64,000 nt of DNA from Pelagibius marinus (lineage in GTDB: Bacteria; Pseudomonadota; Alphaproteobacteria; Kiloniellales; Kiloniellaceae), in contig NZ_JACSDK010000005.1 of the NCBI RefSeq assembly GCF_014925385.1, forward strand, positions 1 through 64,000, given 5' to 3'. Shown here piece after piece: positions 37,318 to 48,886 of the stretch; the stretch's first letter is position 1; each line of letters begins with the position of its first letter. The position numbers and the translations under genes were made by a program. The notes below the pieces were generated by a model. That model was not told the DNA's origin. It ran no database searches and saw only the letters and a list, made by a program, of their open reading frames with translations.

Positions 37318-38334
37318 TTAGTAGGGCTCCTCCAGGCGCTTGGCCAGTTCCTCGATGTTCTCGGGCGGCCAATTCGGAATTTCCATACCCAGGTGCAGCC
37401 CCATGGTGGCCAGCACCTCCTTGATCTCGTTCAAGGACTTGCGGCCGAAGTTCGGGGTGCGAAGCATCTCGCCCTCGGTCTTCTGCACCAGATCGCCGAT
37501 GTAGACGATGTTGTCGTTCTTCAGGCAGTTGGCCGAACGCACGGAGAGCTCCAGTTCGTCCACCTTGCGCAGCAGATTGCGGTTGAACGGCGGCTCGGAA
37601 GCGGCCTCTTCCTCGTGGCGCGCCTGCGGCTCCTCGAAGTTGATGAAGAGCTGCAGCTGGTCCTGCAGGATGCGCGCCGCCAGGGCGACCGCGTCCTCCG
37701 GCGTCACCGCGCCGTTGGTCTCCAGTTCCATGGTGAGCTTGTCGTAGTCGGTGACCTGACCGACACGGGTGTTCTCCACCTTGTAGGAGACCTTGCGCAC
37801 CGGCGAGAAGATCGAGTCGACCGGCACCAGGCCGATCGGCGCATCCTCGGGACGGTTCTGGCTGGCGGCCACGTAACCCTTACCGGTGTCGACGGTCAGC
37901 TCCATGTCGATGCTGGCGCCGTCGTCCAGGGTGCAGAGCACCAGGTTCGGGTTCATGATCTCGATGTCATGGCCGGTGTCGATCTGTCCGGCCGTGATTT
38001 CGCCCGGGCCCTCGGCGCGCAGACGCATCCGCTTGGGTCCCTCGCCGCCCATGCGCAGGGCGATGGCCTTCACGTTCAGCACCACGTCGGTCACGTCCTC
38101 GCGGACGCCCGGAATGGAGGAGAACTCGTGCAGGACGCCATCAACCTGGATGGAGGTCACCGCCGCACCCTGCAGCGACGACAGCAGCACGCGACGCAGG
38201 GCATTGCCCAGCGTCAGGCCGAATCCGCGTTCCAGCGGCTCGGCGACGACCTTGGCGACGCGATGGGCGTCCGGTCCGGGCTGGATGTCCAGCTTCGTCG
38301 GCTTGATCAGTTCGGTCCAGTTCTTTTGCAGCAC
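37318..38334 (-). CDS. rpoA: RNA polymerase alpha subunit (GTG start)
   Basis: A 338-aa alpha subunit with the N-terminal dimerisation/assembly domain ([24 protein letters not shown]) and the C-terminal domain binding UP elements and activators ([21 protein letters not shown]). The start is GTG at 38334 with GAGGG upstream; the in-frame ATG at 38478 would add Gly/Pro-rich shadow residues. It lies between rpsK and rplQ in the alpha operon. Confidence 0.97.
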   Translation of the reverse strand: MLQKNWTELIKPTKLDIQPGPDAHRVAKVVAEPLERGFGLTLGNALRRVLLSSLQGAAVTSIQVDGVLHEFSSIPGVREDVTDVVLNVKAIALRMGGEGPKRMRLRAEGPGEITAGQIDTGHDIEIMNPNLVLCTLDDGASIDMELTVDTGKGYVAASQNRPEDAPIGLVPVDSIFSPVRKVSYKVENTRVGQVTDYDKLTMELETNGAVTPEDAVALAARILQDQLQLFINFEEPQARHEEEAASEPPFNRNLLRKVDELELSVRSANCLKNDNIVYIGDLVQKTEGEMLRTPNFGRKSLNEIKEVLATMGLHLGMEIPNWPPENIEELAKRLEEPY

Positions 38335-38481
38335 GCTCGTGCCCTCACGACTTCTAGGCTGTTCCGATTCCACATCCGGCGGCGCGGGGTGTCCCTGCGA
38401 CGCCAAAAGGCCAGGTGGCGGGCAGCCTCCGCCATGGCCTCTCAACTGCCCGGGAACCAACGCCCCGGGAAGAACCACGTG

Positions 38482-38871
38482 TTAGACGCGGCGGCGCTTC
38501 GGCGGACGGCAGCCGTTGTGCGGGATCGGGGTCACGTCACGGATCGCCGTGATGGTGAAACCGACCGCCTGCAGAGCCCGCAGCGCAGATTCACGGCCCG
38601 AACCCGGGCCCTTCACGTTGACTTCAAGCGTACGCATGCCGTGCTCCTGCGCCTTCTTGCCGGCGTCCTCGGCGGCAATCTGAGCTGCATAGGGAGTCGA
38701 CTTACGCGAACCCTTGAAACCCTGACCACCGGCCGAAGACCAGGAGATGGTGTTCCCCTGCACGTCGGTGATGGTGATCATGGTGTTGTTGAAAGTAGCG
38801 TTCACATGCGCGATGCCGGAGCTGATGTTCTTCTTCTCGCGGCGGCGCAGACGCGCTTGAGGTTTGGCCAT
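38482..38871 (-). CDS. rpsK: 30S ribosomal protein S11
   Basis: S11 of 129 aa: [40 protein letters not shown] and the C-terminal [13 protein letters not shown]-like ending [16 protein letters not shown]. It lies in the platform of the small subunit near the mRNA exit. It follows rpsM by 44 bp and precedes rpoA. Confidence 0.98.
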   Translation of the reverse strand: MAKPQARLRRREKKNISSGIAHVNATFNNTMITITDVQGNTISWSSAGGQGFKGSRKSTPYAAQIAAEDAGKKAQEHGMRTLEVNVKGPGSGRESALRALQAVGFTITAIRDVTPIPHNGCRPPKRRRV

Positions 38872-38915
38872 GGCCTGTTGCCCGTTTCCTGGTGCTTAAA
38901 TCGTTTCTGGCGTCT

Positions 38916-39293
38916 TTACCTGGCGGCTTTCTTCTTGCCGGCAATCGGTCGCGCCGGGCCCTTGCGGGTCCGTGCGTTGGTGCTGGTGCGCTGACCGCGC
39001 ACCGGCAGGCCCTTGCGGTGACGCAGGCCGCGGTAGCAGCCAAGGTCCATCAGGCGCTTGATGTTCATTGCGACTTCGCGGCGCAGGTCGCCCTCAACCA
39101 CGTAGTCACGGTCGATGGCCTCGCGGATGCGCGCGACCTCGTCGTCGGTCAGCTCGTTGACCCGACGCTCCCGGGGGATACCGACCTGCTGGCAGATACT
39201 GGTCGCCTTGGTCCGGCCGATCCCGTGGATGTAGGTCAGAGCAATCTCGACCCGTTTCTGCGTCGGAATGTTGACGCCAGCAATACGTGCCAC
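38916..39293 (-). CDS. rpsM: 30S ribosomal protein S13
   Basis: S13 of 125 aa: [33 protein letters not shown] (helix-two-turn-helix) and [19 protein letters not shown] at the C-terminus that contacts tRNA. It is the first gene of the alpha operon and has its own strong promoter about 100 bp upstream, just after adk. Confidence 0.98.
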   Translation of the reverse strand: MARIAGVNIPTQKRVEIALTYIHGIGRTKATSICQQVGIPRERRVNELTDDEVARIREAIDRDYVVEGDLRREVAMNIKRLMDLGCYRGLRHRKGLPVRGQRTSTNARTRKGPARPIAGKKKAAR

Positions 39294-39396
39294 TTCGCGA
39301 ACTCCTTAAACGCCGCGGACCCGGGCCTGCGAGAGCCCGAAAGTCATGTCTAGACAAGCAGAAGCGTCCGGTCGCGGGAAGCGCCGGAAACGCTGG

Positions 39397-39424
39397 ATTA
39401 TATTAACAGAAAGCGGCGAGTCAA
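39397..39424 (-). promoter_or_regulatory. Sigma70-type promoter of the alpha operon (rpsM)
   Basis: Minus-strand TTGACT (39424-39419), 16-bp spacer, and consensus TATAAT (39402-39397). It starts 3 bp after the adk stop and leaves a leader of about 95 nt before rpsM. This is the best consensus promoter in the ribosomal block. Confidence 0.85.
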
Positions 39425-39427
39425 CCG

Positions 39428-40078
39428 TCATGCCGCCCCCAGTGCATTTTCGATCTGGGCGGTCACCTGGTCGATCCCGGCCATGCCGTCGACCGCCTTG
39501 AGGACGCCCTTGTCGCCGTAGTAGGGCAGGATCGGCGCGGTCTGGGCGTGATAGGCCTCCAGACGGGTGCGCACGGTCTCCTCGTTGTCGTCGGCGCGGC
39601 GCTTGAACTCGGTGCCGCCGCAGTTGTCGCAGACCCCGGCCACCTTGGGCTTCTGGAAGGTATCGTGGTAGCCGGCGCCACACTTCGCGCAGGTGTAGCG
39701 CCCGGTGATGCGCTCGACCAGGATCTCGTCGTTAACCTTCATCTCGATGACCGAGTTCAGCTTCAGGCCCTTTTCGGCCAGCATCTCGTCCAGCGCCTCG
39801 GCCTGGGCCGTGGTCCGCGGAAAGCCGTCCAGGATGAAGCCCTGGGCGCAGTCGGGCTGGTCGATCCGGTCGGAGATCATGGCGATCATCAGGTCGTCCG
39901 GCACCAGGTGCCCGGCATCCATCAGCGCTTTGGCCTTCTGGCCCAGCTCGCTGCCCGAGGCCACGGCCTCGCGCAGCATGTCGCCCGTCGAGAGCTGCAC
40001 CAGGTTATGGCTCTTTTCCAGGCGCTTGGCCTGGGTTCCCTTCCCCGCCCCCGGCGGGCCTAACAGAATCACGTTCAT
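39428..40078 (-). CDS. adk: Adenylate kinase
   Basis: A 216-aa long-type adenylate kinase (AMP + ATP to 2 ADP). P-loop [14 protein letters not shown] site [25 protein letters not shown], and a LID with four Cys (CAKCG and CDNCG) that would bind zinc. Its start overlaps the secY stop by four bases (ATGA), which suggests translational coupling; the secY-adk-rpsM order is typical of alphaproteobacteria. Confidence 0.97.
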   Translation of the reverse strand: MNVILLGPPGAGKGTQAKRLEKSHNLVQLSTGDMLREAVASGSELGQKAKALMDAGHLVPDDLMIAMISDRIDQPDCAQGFILDGFPRTTAQAEALDEMLAEKGLKLNSVIEMKVNDEILVERITGRYTCAKCGAGYHDTFQKPKVAGVCDNCGGTEFKRRADDNEETVRTRLEAYHAQTAPILPYYGDKGVLKAVDGMAGIDQVTAQIENALGAA

Positions 40079-41421
40079 CCACGGCGCCCCTTAAGCTTGG
40101 ACTTCTTGATGAGCCCTTCGTATTGGTGTGCGAGCAGATGTGCGTGGATCTGCCCGACGGTATCCATCGTCACGGTGACCACGATCAGCAGCGAGGTGCC
40201 GCCGAAGTAGAACGGGAGTTCCGGGTACTGGGCGCGCAGGGCCTCCGGCAGCAGCGCCACCGCCGCCAGATAGAGTGCGCCCACGGCGCCCAGGCGGGTC
40301 AGGATACGGCGCAGGAACTCGGCCGTGTTCTTGCCGGGGCGGATGCCGGGGACAAAGCCGCCGTGCTTCTTCAGGTTATCGGCCGTGTCGTCGGGATTGA
40401 AAACGATGCCGGTGTAGAAGAAGGCGAAAAAGATGATGAGGGCGGCATAGAGCGCCATAAACAGCGGCGTGCCGTGGGCCAGATAGATGCTCACCCAGCT
40501 CAGCCAATCCGGCCCGCCGGCGCCGGAGAAGCCGGAGACGGTCGCCGGCAGCAGCAGCAGCGAAGAGGCGAAGATCACCGGGATGACGCCCGAGGGGTTA
40601 AGCTTCATCGGCAGGTGCGAGGCCTCGCCGCCGAACATCTTGTTGCCGACCTGGCGCTTCGGGTACTGCACCACGATGCGGCGCTGGGCCCGCTCGATGA
40701 AGACGATGAAGGCCACCACGCCGGCGGCGCCGAGCAGCAGCAGGGCGATGAGAATCGGCGAGATCTGCCCAACCCGGCCCAATTCCAGCACCTCGACCAG
40801 GGCCAGCGGCAGGTTGGCGACGATGCCGGCGAAAATGATCAGCGAAATGCCGTTGCCGACCCCGCGCTGGGTGATCTGCTCGCCCAGCCACATCAGGAAG
40901 ACTGTCCCACCGGTCAGGGTGATGACCGTGGTGATGCGGAAGAACAGGCCGGGGTCGATCACCGCCGAGCCCGCCGTGCCCTGGGTGCTCTCCAGCCCCA
41001 CGGCGATCCCGTAGGACTGGAACATGGCCAGCAGCACGGTGCCGTAGCGGGTGTACTGATTGATCTTCTTGCGGCCCGCCTCGCCCTCTTTCTTCAGCGC
41101 TTCCAGGTTCGGCGAGACCGCCGTCAGGAGCTGCATGATGATCGAGGCCGAGATGTACGGCATGATGTTGAGGGCGAAGATCGTCATGCGGCTGAGGGCG
41201 CCGCCGGCGAACATGTCGAAAACGCCGATGATGCCGCCCGCCTGCTGCGAGAAGACGTCCTGCAGGATCTGCGGATCCACGCCGGGAATGGGGATCCAGG
41301 TGCCGAGCCGATAGATGATCAGGGCGCCGAGCGTGAACCAGAGTCGCTTCTTCAGTTCCGGCGCCTTGCCGAAGGCGCTGAAATTGATGTTGGCGGCGAG
41401 TTGCTCGGCGGCAGAAGCCAT
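40075..41421 (-). CDS. secY: Protein translocase subunit SecY
   Basis: SecY of 448 aa with ten membrane segments, forming the SecYEG channel. Signatures: [47 protein letters not shown] (plug region), and [24 protein letters not shown]. Complete and typical. It follows rplO and overlaps adk by four bases. Confidence 0.98.
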   Translation of the reverse strand: MASAAEQLAANINFSAFGKAPELKKRLWFTLGALIIYRLGTWIPIPGVDPQILQDVFSQQAGGIIGVFDMFAGGALSRMTIFALNIMPYISASIIMQLLTAVSPNLEALKKEGEAGRKKINQYTRYGTVLLAMFQSYGIAVGLESTQGTAGSAVIDPGLFFRITTVITLTGGTVFLMWLGEQITQRGVGNGISLIIFAGIVANLPLALVEVLELGRVGQISPILIALLLLGAAGVVAFIVFIERAQRRIVVQYPKRQVGNKMFGGEASHLPMKLNPSGVIPVIFASSLLLLPATVSGFSGAGGPDWLSWVSIYLAHGTPLFMALYAALIIFFAFFYTGIVFNPDDTADNLKKHGGFVPGIRPGKNTAEFLRRILTRLGAVGALYLAAVALLPEALRAQYPELPFYFGGTSLLIVVTVTMDTVGQIHAHLLAHQYEGLIKKSKLKGRRG

Positions 41422-41463
41422 AGGGATCTATCTCACAGCTGCGGGTTGGCGGATCGCGCCCGT

Positions 41464-41958
41464 TTATTCGGAAGCGGGCGCGCTTTCACCGGCCGGAGCT
41501 TTGACAACCACGGTCACCGAACCACCGGCCTTCTCAACCGCCTCGACCGCGGCCTTGGACGCGCCCGCAACGGTTATATTGATCTTGGCCTTCAACTCGC
41601 CCTTTGCAAGGAGGCGAATGCCGTCCGGCGCCGACTTGATGAGGCCGGCTTCCTTCAGCGCCGCCGCATCGACCGGCTTGCCCGCGTCCAGACGGCCGGC
41701 GTCGATCGCGCCCTGCAGGCGGCCGGTGTTCACCACCTTGTAGTCCTTGGCGAAGATGTTGTTGAAGCCACGCTTCGGCAGGCGGCGGTGCAGCGGCATC
41801 TGGCCGCCCTCGAAGCCCTTGATGGCCACGCCGGAGCGCGCCTTCTGGCCCTTGTGTCCCTGGCCGGAAGTCTTGCCTTTGCCCGAGCCAATGCCGCGGC
41901 CGATGCGCTTGCGGCCTTTGGTGGCTCCCTGATTGTCGCTCAACTCATTGAGTTTCAT
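41464..41958 (-). CDS. rplO: 50S ribosomal protein L15
   Basis: L15 of 164 aa: [42 protein letters not shown] and [20 protein letters not shown] are conserved. The C-terminal extension [12 protein letters not shown] is low complexity and slightly longer than in E. coli. Assembly and 5S rRNA region. It is followed by secY after 42 bp. Confidence 0.97.
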   Translation of the reverse strand: MKLNELSDNQGATKGRKRIGRGIGSGKGKTSGQGHKGQKARSGVAIKGFEGGQMPLHRRLPKRGFNNIFAKDYKVVNTGRLQGAIDAGRLDAGKPVDAAALKEAGLIKSAPDGIRLLAKGELKAKINITVAGASKAAVEAVEKAGGSVTVVVKAPAGESAPASE

Positions 41959-42031
41959 TGCACTTTATCCTTCACCGGAGCGTCGCCCTGGACGCCTTTT
42001 CCCGGTCTTTCCCGTGGATGTCCCGGCGGCC

Positions 42032-42226
42032 TCAGGCCTCGCCCTCGACGCGCACCAGGTGCTTCACCTTGTTGATCATGCCGCGCACCGCGGGCGTGTC
42101 TTCCAGCTCGCGCGAGCGGTTCATCTTGTTGAGGCCGAGCCCGACCAGGGTCGCCCGCTGGTCCTTGGTGCGGCCGATCGGGCTGCCGATCTGGGTGACC
42201 TTAAGGGTCTTCTTCGCTGCAGACAT
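42032..42226 (-). CDS. rpmD: 50S ribosomal protein L30
   Basis: L30 of 64 aa: [29 protein letters not shown] and the [17 protein letters not shown] ending. Standard single-domain length. It lies between rpsE and rplO in the spc operon order. Confidence 0.96.
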   Translation of the reverse strand: MSAAKKTLKVTQIGSPIGRTKDQRATLVGLGLNKMNRSRELEDTPAVRGMINKVKHLVRVEGEA

Positions 42227-42232
42227 GGATCG

Positions 42233-42808
42233 TTACTCCCGCGCCTCGGCGGCCGCGGTGTCGCGCTTGCCGAGGATGTCGGAGACCTTCTTGCCGCGGC
42301 GCTGGGCCACCATGCGGGGGCTGGCGCTGCGCCCCAGGGCTTCGAAGGTCGCCCGGATCATGTTGTGGGGGTTGGAGGAGCCGACCGACTTGGCGACCAC
42401 GTCCTGAACGCCGAGCGCCTCGAAGACGGCGCGCATCGGGCCGCCGGCGATGATGCCGGTACCGGCCTCGGCGGCGCGCAGCAGCACACGGCCGGCGCCG
42501 AAGCGGCCCCTGATGTCGTGGTGCAGGGTGCGGCCCTCGCGCAGCGGCACACGGACCATCTGCTTCTTGGCCTGCTCGGTCGCCTTGCGAATCGCCTCAG
42601 GCACCTCGCGCGCCTTGCCGTGGCCGTGGCCGACGCGGCCGCGGCCGTCGCCGACGATCACCAGAGCGGCGAAGCCGAAGCGGCGGCCGCCCTTGACCAC
42701 CTTGGCCACGCGGTTGATGCCGACCAGCTTCTCAATCAGTTCCGGCTCGTCGTTGTCACGCTGCCGGCGATCATCGCGGGACCGCCCTTCGCGGGGAGCT
42801 CGTGCCAT
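42233..42808 (-). CDS. rpsE: 30S ribosomal protein S5
   Basis: S5 of 191 aa: [52 protein letters not shown] and [20 protein letters not shown] with the S5 C-terminal fold. It is involved in decoding fidelity and mRNA entry. The N-terminal 20 residues are Arg/Asp rich and slightly longer than in E. coli. It follows rplR by 14 bp. Confidence 0.98.
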   Translation of the reverse strand: MARAPREGRSRDDRRQRDNDEPELIEKLVGINRVAKVVKGGRRFGFAALVIVGDGRGRVGHGHGKAREVPEAIRKATEQAKKQMVRVPLREGRTLHHDIRGRFGAGRVLLRAAEAGTGIIAGGPMRAVFEALGVQDVVAKSVGSSNPHNMIRATFEALGRSASPRMVAQRRGKKVSDILGKRDTAAAEARE

Positions 42809-42822
42809 GGATCTATCTTCCC

Positions 42823-43185
42823 TTAAAACGTCAAACCGCCTTCACGAGCCGCGTCGGCCAAGGCCTTCACGCGCCCATGAAAGAGGTAACCACCGCGGTC
42901 AAAGAGGACTTCCTTGATGCCGGCCGCCACGGCCCGCTCGGCCAGCAGCTTGCCGACCTCGGCCGCCGCCGCCTTGTCCGAGCCGTTCTTCAGCTTCGCC
43001 TTCAGCGTGCTGTCGACGCTGGACGCCGCGGCAATGGTGCGGCCCTGGTTGTCGTCGATGACCTGGGCATAGATGTGCTTGCCGGAGCGGAAAACCGACA
43101 GACGCGGCCGCCCGCTGCCCTTGCGCGCGAGCGTGCTGCGCACGCGCATCTTGCGCCGATCGTGGAGTTGCTTTGAAGTCTTCAT
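42823..43185 (-). CDS. rplR: 50S ribosomal protein L18
   Basis: L18 of 120 aa, a 5S rRNA-binding protein: [36 protein letters not shown] and the C-terminal [26 protein letters not shown]. Standard length; the order rplF-rplR-rpsE is conserved. Confidence 0.98.
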   Translation of the reverse strand: MKTSKQLHDRRKMRVRSTLARKGSGRPRLSVFRSGKHIYAQVIDDNQGRTIAAASSVDSTLKAKLKNGSDKAAAAEVGKLLAERAVAAGIKEVLFDRGGYLFHGRVKALADAAREGGLTF

Positions 43186-43190
43186 GGCTC

Positions 43191-43724
43191 TTACTTCTTC
43201 TTGCCTTCCTTGCGCAGGATGACCTCGTCCGCGTACTTCACGCCCTTGCCCTTGTAGGGCTCGGGCGGGCGGTAGCTGCGGATCTCAGCGGCAACCTGGC
43301 CGACCTTCTGCTTGTCCGCGCCGGAAATAGAAATCGACGTCGGCTTCTCGCACTTGATGGTGATGCCCTCGGGGATCGGATAGGAGACATCGTGGCTGAA
43401 GCCGAGCTGCAGGTTCAGCGCCTGGCCCTGAACCGCGGCACGATAGCCGACACCGTTAATCTCCAGCTCCTTGGTGAATCCCTCGGAGACGCCCTGCACC
43501 ATGTTCTGGATGCGCGAACGGGCCGTGCCCCACATGGCGCGGGCCTTCTTGGTCTCGTTGACCGGCTTCACCCAGACCTTGTTGTCTTCCTGGGTGATCT
43601 GCACGTCGTCGGTCGCCTGGAAATCCAGGGTACCCAACTTGCCCTTCGCCGAGACGAGGCCTCCCTTGATGGCGACCTCGACCCCCGCGGGTACCTCGAC
43701 GGGGTTCTTTCCTACACGCGACAT
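43191..43724 (-). CDS. rplF: 50S ribosomal protein L6
   Basis: L6 of 177 aa: [44 protein letters not shown] and [19 protein letters not shown] with the basic end. It binds near the sarcin-ricin loop and the factor-binding site. It starts 28 bp after rpsH. Confidence 0.98.
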   Translation of the reverse strand: MSRVGKNPVEVPAGVEVAIKGGLVSAKGKLGTLDFQATDDVQITQEDNKVWVKPVNETKKARAMWGTARSRIQNMVQGVSEGFTKELEINGVGYRAAVQGQALNLQLGFSHDVSYPIPEGITIKCEKPTSISISGADKQKVGQVAAEIRSYRPPEPYKGKGVKYADEVILRKEGKKK

Positions 43725-43752
43725 CAGTCAGTTCCTCAACACATCAGCGTCA

Positions 43753-44151
43753 TTAGTAGACGCGGCAGAGCACTTCACCACCCACGTTCGCAGCACGCGC
43801 TTCCTGGTCGGACATGACCCCGCGCGGCGTGGACAGGATGCTGATGCCGAGGCCATTGTAGACCCGCGGCAGCTCCTTGATCTTCGAATAGACCCGGCGA
43901 CCCGGACGCGAAACCCGCGAGATCTCCTGGATCACCGGTGCGCCCTCGTTGTACTTCAGCTCGATCTCGACTTCACTCAGTCCCCGATCGTCCGCTTCAG
44001 TACGATAGTCGCGGATGTAACCCTCTCGCTTCAGCACCTCAAGGACATTGGCACGCAGCTTCGAAGCCGGCGCGCGGACCTTCGACTTACCGGTCCGCTG
44101 TCCGTTGCGGATACGCGTCAGCATATCACCGAGGGGATCGCTCATAGCCAT
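43753..44151 (-). CDS. rpsH: 30S ribosomal protein S8
   Basis: S8 of 132 aa: [22 protein letters not shown], the central [13 protein letters not shown], and the ending [26 protein letters not shown]. It binds 16S helix 21 and in other bacteria represses the spc operon by binding its mRNA; that site was not identified here. Confidence 0.98.
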   Translation of the reverse strand: MAMSDPLGDMLTRIRNGQRTGKSKVRAPASKLRANVLEVLKREGYIRDYRTEADDRGLSEVEIELKYNEGAPVIQEISRVSRPGRRVYSKIKELPRVYNGLGISILSTPRGVMSDQEARAANVGGEVLCRVY

Positions 44152-44165
44152 CGCCCGACTTCCTC

Positions 44166-44471
44166 CTACCAGCTCGACTTAACCATGCCAGGGATCTGAC
44201 CGACCGAAGCCAGCTCACGCAGGGTAATGCGCGACAGCTGGAACTTACGGTAGACGCCACGCGGGCGCCCGGTCACCTGGCAGCGGTTGCGCACACGACC
44301 CTTCGTCGAATTGCGCGGCAGCTCTGCAAGCTTCAGATAGGCCTGGAAGCGCTCTTCCGGCGGCAGCGTGCGGTCACGCGCAACCTGCTTGAGCGCAGCC
44401 CGCTTCGCCGAAAAGCGGTCCACCATCTTCTTGCGGGCCTTGTTCTTCTCTACGGCACTCTTCTTCGCCAT
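44166..44471 (-). CDS. rpsN: 30S ribosomal protein S14 (zinc-free type)
   Basis: S14 of 101 aa, the long Cys-poor form without the CxxC pairs of the zinc type: [20 protein letters not shown] at the start, [20 protein letters not shown] and [16 protein letters not shown] at the end. It assembles near the 16S 3' head. Located between rplE and rpsH. Confidence 0.97.
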   Translation of the reverse strand: MAKKSAVEKNKARKKMVDRFSAKRAALKQVARDRTLPPEERFQAYLKLAELPRNSTKGRVRNRCQVTGRPRGVYRKFQLSRITLRELASVGQIPGMVKSSW

Positions 44472-44492
44472 TACTTTTTCCTTCCGCCCCTC

Positions 44493-45035
44493 TTAGGCCC
44501 GAAACGGCATGTCGAAACCCTTGAGCAGGGCATGGGCTTCTTTGTCCGTCTTCGCGGTGGTGCAGATGATGATGTCCATGCCGCGGATCTCGTCGACGCT
44601 GTCGTAATCGATTTCCGGGAAGACGATCTGCTCCTTCAGGCCCATGGCGTAGTTGCCACGGCCGTCGAAGCTCTTGCCCGACACGCCACGGAAGTCACGC
44701 ACGCGCGGCAGCGCGATGGTGATCAGGCGGTCGAGAAACTCATACATCCGCTCGCGGCGCAGGGTCACTTTGCAGCCTACCGGCATACCCTCGCGCAGCT
44801 TAAAGGTCGCGACCGACTTCTTGGCCTTGGTGACCACCGGCTGCTGGCCGGAGATCAGCGCCATTTCGTTGACGGCGGACTTGATCTTCTTGGAATCCGC
44901 CACGGCCTCACCGACACCCATGTTGATGACGATTTTCTCGAGGCGCGGCACTTCCATCGCATTCTTGTAGCCGAACTCTTCCATCATGGAAGCCTTCAAC
45001 TCAGTATCATAGTGCTCTTTCAAGCGCGGTTTCAT
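44493..45035 (-). CDS. rplE: 50S ribosomal protein L5
   Basis: L5 of 180 aa: [59 protein letters not shown] and [20 protein letters not shown]. It binds 5S rRNA and contacts P-site tRNA. It follows rplX closely. Confidence 0.98.
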   Translation of the reverse strand: MKPRLKEHYDTELKASMMEEFGYKNAMEVPRLEKIVINMGVGEAVADSKKIKSAVNEMALISGQQPVVTKAKKSVATFKLREGMPVGCKVTLRRERMYEFLDRLITIALPRVRDFRGVSGKSFDGRGNYAMGLKEQIVFPEIDYDSVDEIRGMDIIICTTAKTDKEAHALLKGFDMPFRA

Positions 45036-45050
45036 ATCGCTGACCTTCGC

Positions 45051-45374
45051 TTAGAGATCGATTGTCTCACCGGAGCGCTTCGCGACCCGGGTCTTCTGTC
45101 CGTCCTTGTCGAACTTGTAACCGACGCGGGTCGGCTTGCTCGACTTCGGATCGATGAGGGCCACATTGGAAATGTGGACCGAAGCTTCCTTCTCGACGAT
45201 GCCGCCAGGCGACATCTGGGAGGGCGCGGTGTGGCGCTTGACCATGTTGACGCCTTGGACCAGGACGCGGTCGTCTTCGCGCAGCACGCGCAGGACCTCG
45301 CCTTCCTTGCCCTTGTCGCGGCCGGTGGTCACGACCACCTTGTCGCCCTTCTTGATCTTGAACTTCTTGGCCAT
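45051..45374 (-). CDS. rplX: 50S ribosomal protein L24
   Basis: L24 of 107 aa with a KOW motif: [22 protein letters not shown]. It is an assembly-initiation protein of the large subunit. The ATG at 45374 overlaps the rplN TGA stop by one base; a GTG directly before it is an alternative start that adds one residue. Confidence 0.97.
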   Translation of the reverse strand: MAKKFKIKKGDKVVVTTGRDKGKEGEVLRVLREDDRVLVQGVNMVKRHTAPSQMSPGGIVEKEASVHISNVALIDPKSSKPTRVGYKFDKDGQKTRVAKRSGETIDL

Positions 45375-45742
45375 CACAGCACCTCAGGGGCCAGAGAGAT
45401 GATCTTCATGAAATTCTTGGCACGAAGCTCACGCGTCACCGGGCCGAAGATACGGGTGCCGATCGGCTCACCCTGCTTGTTGATCAGCACCGCCGCGTTG
45501 TTATCGAAGCGGATGGTGCTGCCGTCGTTGCGGTGAATTTCCTTCGCCGTACGAACGATCACAGCCTGGTGGACGTCGCCCTTCTTCACGCGACCGCGCG
45601 GAATGGCTTCTTTCACCGAGACGACGATCACGTCACCGACGCCCGCCGTCTTGCGCTTCGAGCCGCCAAGCACCTTGATGCACTGCACGCGGCGCGCACC
45701 CGAATTGTCGGCGACGTCGAGCTGGGTCTGCATCTGGATCAT
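45374..45742 (-). CDS. rplN: 50S ribosomal protein L14
   Basis: L14 of 122 aa: [42 protein letters not shown], and [25 protein letters not shown]. It sits at the subunit interface. Its stop is linked to the rplX start. Confidence 0.98.
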   Translation of the reverse strand: MIQMQTQLDVADNSGARRVQCIKVLGGSKRKTAGVGDVIVVSVKEAIPRGRVKKGDVHQAVIVRTAKEIHRNDGSTIRFDNNAAVLINKQGEPIGTRIFGPVTRELRAKNFMKIISLAPEVL

Positions 45743-45766
45743 CGGTCCTGCCCTTTCCTAGCTCTG

Positions 45767-46009
45767 CTAAGCCGCCTGTTCGCCGGTCACCACTTCCCAA
45801 GTCTTGGACTTGGAAATGGGACGGCACTCGCGAATCCGCACCGTGTCGCCGACGTGGCAGCTATTGCCCTCGTCGTGGGCACGGTACTTCTTCGACAGCT
45901 TGATGAATTTCTTGTAGACCGGGTGCATGACGCGACGCTCGACCAAGACGGTAATCGTCTTGTCGCCCTTATCGCTCACCACCACACCTTGCAAGATCCG
46001 ACGCGGCAT
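45767..46009 (-). CDS. rpsQ: 30S ribosomal protein S17
   Basis: S17 of 80 aa: [32 protein letters not shown] and [21 protein letters not shown], the OB-fold signature. It binds 16S helix 11 early in assembly. It follows rpmC by 11 bp. Confidence 0.98.
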   Translation of the reverse strand: MPRRILQGVVVSDKGDKTITVLVERRVMHPVYKKFIKLSKKYRAHDEGNSCHVGDTVRIRECRPISKSKTWEVVTGEQAA

Positions 46010-46020
46010 AGCCGTTACTC

Positions 46021-46218
46021 CTAAGACGCCGCCTGCTGCTTATCGCGCAGGATCGTTTTGATTCGCGCGATATCGCGGCGAACCTGCCGCACGCGCGCCG
46101 TATTTTCCAGCTGACCGCTCGCCTGCTGGAAGCGCAGGTTGAACTGCTCCTTCCGCAAGCCGACCAGCGACTCCTTCAACTCGTCAGCGGACTTGGTCCG
46201 CAGATCTTCTGCCTTCAT
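46021..46218 (-). CDS. rpmC: 50S ribosomal protein L29
   Basis: L29 of 65 aa, a two-helix protein near the tunnel exit: [31 protein letters not shown] and [19 protein letters not shown]. Three bases separate it from rplP, so translation is tightly linked. Confidence 0.97.
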   Translation of the reverse strand: MKAEDLRTKSADELKESLVGLRKEQFNLRFQQASGQLENTARVRQVRRDIARIKTILRDKQQAAS

Positions 46219-46221
46219 GAC

Positions 46222-46644
46222 TTAGTGCTCCTCACCGCCGAGGCGGGTGATGAACTTGGTGTTAACCGGCAGCTTCGCGGCGGCCAGCGTAAAGGCCTCG
46301 CGTGCCAGATCCTGGGGAACGCCCTCGAGCTCGAAGAGAACCCGGCCGGGCTTCACCCGCGCGGCCCACCATTCCGGCGAGCCTTTACCCTTACCCTGGC
46401 GGACTTCCGCCGGCTTGGAGGAGACCGGGACGTCCGGGAAGACGCGGATCCACAGCTTGCCGACGCGCTTCATGTGGCGCGTGATCGTGCGGCGGGCGGC
46501 CTCGATCTGCCGCGCCGAGACGCGGCCCGGGCTGGTCGCCTTCAAACCGTAGGCGCCAAAGTTCAGCTGCGTGCCGCCCTTGGCCTTGCCGTGGATACGG
46601 CCCTTGTGGGCCTTCCGGTACTTAGTTCGTTTCGGCTGCAACAT
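46222..46644 (-). CDS. rplP: 50S ribosomal protein L16
   Basis: L16 of 140 aa: [45 protein letters not shown] and [22 protein letters not shown]. It lies at the A-site and is needed for peptidyl transferase function. It follows rpsC by 54 bp. Confidence 0.98.
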   Translation of the reverse strand: MLQPKRTKYRKAHKGRIHGKAKGGTQLNFGAYGLKATSPGRVSARQIEAARRTITRHMKRVGKLWIRVFPDVPVSSKPAEVRQGKGKGSPEWWAARVKPGRVLFELEGVPQDLAREAFTLAAAKLPVNTKFITRLGGEEH

Positions 46645-46698
46645 AACCGTCGTTCCTCAAAACTTCTCGTCGCCCAAGCGGCCCTAGCGCGCCGCCCC

Positions 46699-47376
46699 TT
46701 ACCTCGCGGTTTGGGCTTCCTGCGCCCGCTTGTCCTGCGCCATCGGGTCGTGGGCCAGGATCTCGCCCTTGAAAACCCAGACCTTGACGCCGCAGGCGCC
46801 GTAGGTGGTCTTCGCCGTCGCCTCGCCGTAGTCGACGTCGGCGCGCAGCGTGTGCAGGGGCACGCGGCCTTCGCGGTACCACTCGGTCCGCGCGATTTCC
46901 GCACCGCCCAGACGGCCGCCGCAGTTGATGCGGATGCCGTTGGCGCCCAGACGCATGGCCGACTGCACGGCCCGCTTCATGGCGCGGCGGAAAGCGACAC
47001 GGCGCTCAAGCTGGTTGGCGATATTCTCGGCCACCAGCGTGGCGTCGATCTCCGGCTTGCGGATCTCGACGATGTTCAGGTGCACCTCGCTGCCGGTCAT
47101 GGCCTGCAGCGCCGAGCGCAGCTTCTCGATGTCCGCGCCCTTCTTGCCGATGACGACGCCGGGACGCGCGGTGTGGATCGTGATGCGTGCCTTCTTGGCC
47201 GGCCGCTCGATGACGATGCGCGACACGCCCGCCTGCTGCAGACGCTTGCGCAGGTACTTGCGGATGCGCAGGTCCTCGTGCAGCAGGTCCGCGTAGTTGT
47301 CGTCCGCGAACCAGCGGGAATCCCAGGTGCGGTTGATGCCCAGCCGAAGGCCGATCGGATTAACTTTTTGACCCAT
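46699..47376 (-). CDS. rpsC: 30S ribosomal protein S3
   Basis: S3 of 225 aa with a KH domain ([18 protein letters not shown]) and C-terminal domain ([33 protein letters not shown]). It forms part of the mRNA entry helicase. Its ATG overlaps the rplV stop by one base. Confidence 0.98.
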   Translation of the reverse strand: MGQKVNPIGLRLGINRTWDSRWFADDNYADLLHEDLRIRKYLRKRLQQAGVSRIVIERPAKKARITIHTARPGVVIGKKGADIEKLRSALQAMTGSEVHLNIVEIRKPEIDATLVAENIANQLERRVAFRRAMKRAVQSAMRLGANGIRINCGGRLGGAEIARTEWYREGRVPLHTLRADVDYGEATAKTTYGACGVKVWVFKGEILAHDPMAQDKRAQEAQTAR

Positions 47377-47756
47377 TACGCCGTTTCCTCGCGCTCACGG
47401 ACCACCACGGTGAGGCGGCTCCAGGGCTTCTCGATTCTTCCAGCGCGGCCGCGCGCCCGTGCGCGGAAACGCTTCATGACAAAGCTCTTGCCGGCAGTCG
47501 CCTCGGCCACATAGAGCCGGTCGACGTCGAGCTGATGATTGTTCTCCGCGTTGGCGATGGCCGACTGCAGAGCCTTCTTCACGTCGTTGGCGATGCGGCG
47601 CTTCGAAAAGGTCAGCTCCGCCAGGGCCTGCTCGGCGCTCTTGCCGCGGATCGACTGCGCCACCAGGTTCAGCTTCTGCGCGCTGGTGCGCAGGTTGCGG
47701 ACCACGGCGCGCGCTTCGTTCTCGGCCAGCTGACCGGGATGTTTCGGCTTACCCAT
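47376..47756 (-). CDS. rplV: 50S ribosomal protein L22
   Basis: L22 of 126 aa: [24 protein letters not shown], the long loop near [16 protein letters not shown], and [23 protein letters not shown] lining the exit tunnel. It follows rpsS by four bases. Confidence 0.98.
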   Translation of the reverse strand: MGKPKHPGQLAENEARAVVRNLRTSAQKLNLVAQSIRGKSAEQALAELTFSKRRIANDVKKALQSAIANAENNHQLDVDRLYVAEATAGKSFVMKRFRARARGRAGRIEKPWSRLTVVVREREETA

Positions 47757-47760
47757 GGAC

Positions 47761-48039
47761 TTAGCCCCTCTTGGCCTTCTTATCCGCCGCGTGCCCGAAG
47801 AAGGTGCGCGTCGGCGCGAACTCGCCGAACTTGTGGCCCACCATGTTTTCGGTCACCAGGACCGGCAGGAACTTCTTGCCGTTGTACACACCGAACGTCA
47901 GACCGACGAACTGCGGCATGATGGTCGAGCGACGGGACCAGGTTTTGATGATCTCGTTGCGACCCGAACCGCGCGATGCCTCTGCCTTTTTCAGCAGATA
48001 GCTGTCGACGAACGGACCCTTCCAAACAGAGCGTGACAC
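47761..48039 (-). CDS. rpsS: 30S ribosomal protein S19
   Basis: S19 of 92 aa: [43 protein letters not shown] and [20 protein letters not shown]. It is in the 30S head next to S13. It follows rplB by 13 bp. Confidence 0.98.
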   Translation of the reverse strand: MSRSVWKGPFVDSYLLKKAEASRGSGRNEIIKTWSRRSTIMPQFVGLTFGVYNGKKFLPVLVTENMVGHKFGEFAPTRTFFGHAADKKAKRG

Positions 48040-48052
48040 TGCCTTCGCTCCC

Positions 48053-48883
48053 TTAGCGCTTCTTGTGACGACGACGCACGATCAGCGCGTTCGTCTTCTT
48101 GTTACGACGGGTCTTGGCACCCTTGGTCGGCTTGCCCCAGGGGGTCACCGGGTGACGGCCGCCCGAGGTCCGGCCCTCACCACCACCGTGCGGGTGATCG
48201 ACCGGGTTCATGGCCACGCCGCGCACCGCCGGCCGCTTGCCGGTCCAGCGCTTGCGGCCCGCCTTGCCCAGCTTGGCGTTGGCCTGGTCCGGATTGGACA
48301 CCGCGCCGATGGAGGCCATGCACTCGGCCCGCACCATGCGCACTTCGCCGGAGCCGAGGCGCAGCAGGGCGTAGCCGGCGTCGCGCCCGACCAGCTGCAC
48401 ATAAGTGCCCGCCGAGCGCGCGATCTGGCCGCCCTTGCCCGGCTTCATCTCCACGTTGTGGACGATGGTGCCGACCGGAATGGAGGCCAGCGGCATGGCG
48501 TTGCCCGGCTTGATGTCCGCCTTCTCGCCGGAGATCACCTGGTCGCCGATCGCCAGGCGCTGCGGCGCCAGGATGTAGCTCTGCTCACCATCCTCGTACT
48601 TCACCAGGGCGATGAAGGCGCTGCGGTTCGGATCGTACTCCAGGCGCTCGACCGTGGCCGGCACGTCGAACTTGCGGCGCTTGAAATCGACAATGCGATA
48701 CAGCCGCTTGTGGCCGCCGCCGCGACGCCGCGCCGTGATGCGGCCGGTGTTGTTGCGGCCGCCCTTCTTGGTCAGGCCCTCGGTCAGCTTCTTGACCGGC
48801 GCGCCCTTCCAGAGGTCACCACGGTCCACCAGCACGAGGTTGCGGCGGCCCGGAGTCGTCGGATTGAAATTCTTAAGCGCCAT
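48053..48883 (-). CDS. rplB: 50S ribosomal protein L2
   Basis: L2 of 276 aa: [26 protein letters not shown], the conserved [20 protein letters not shown] and C-terminal [28 protein letters not shown]. Close to the peptidyl transferase centre. It starts 3 bp from rplW. Confidence 0.98.
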   Translation of the reverse strand: MALKNFNPTTPGRRNLVLVDRGDLWKGAPVKKLTEGLTKKGGRNNTGRITARRRGGGHKRLYRIVDFKRRKFDVPATVERLEYDPNRSAFIALVKYEDGEQSYILAPQRLAIGDQVISGEKADIKPGNAMPLASIPVGTIVHNVEMKPGKGGQIARSAGTYVQLVGRDAGYALLRLGSGEVRMVRAECMASIGAVSNPDQANAKLGKAGRKRWTGKRPAVRGVAMNPVDHPHGGGEGRTSGGRHPVTPWGKPTKGAKTRRNKKTNALIVRRRHKKR

Positions 48884-48886
48884 CGC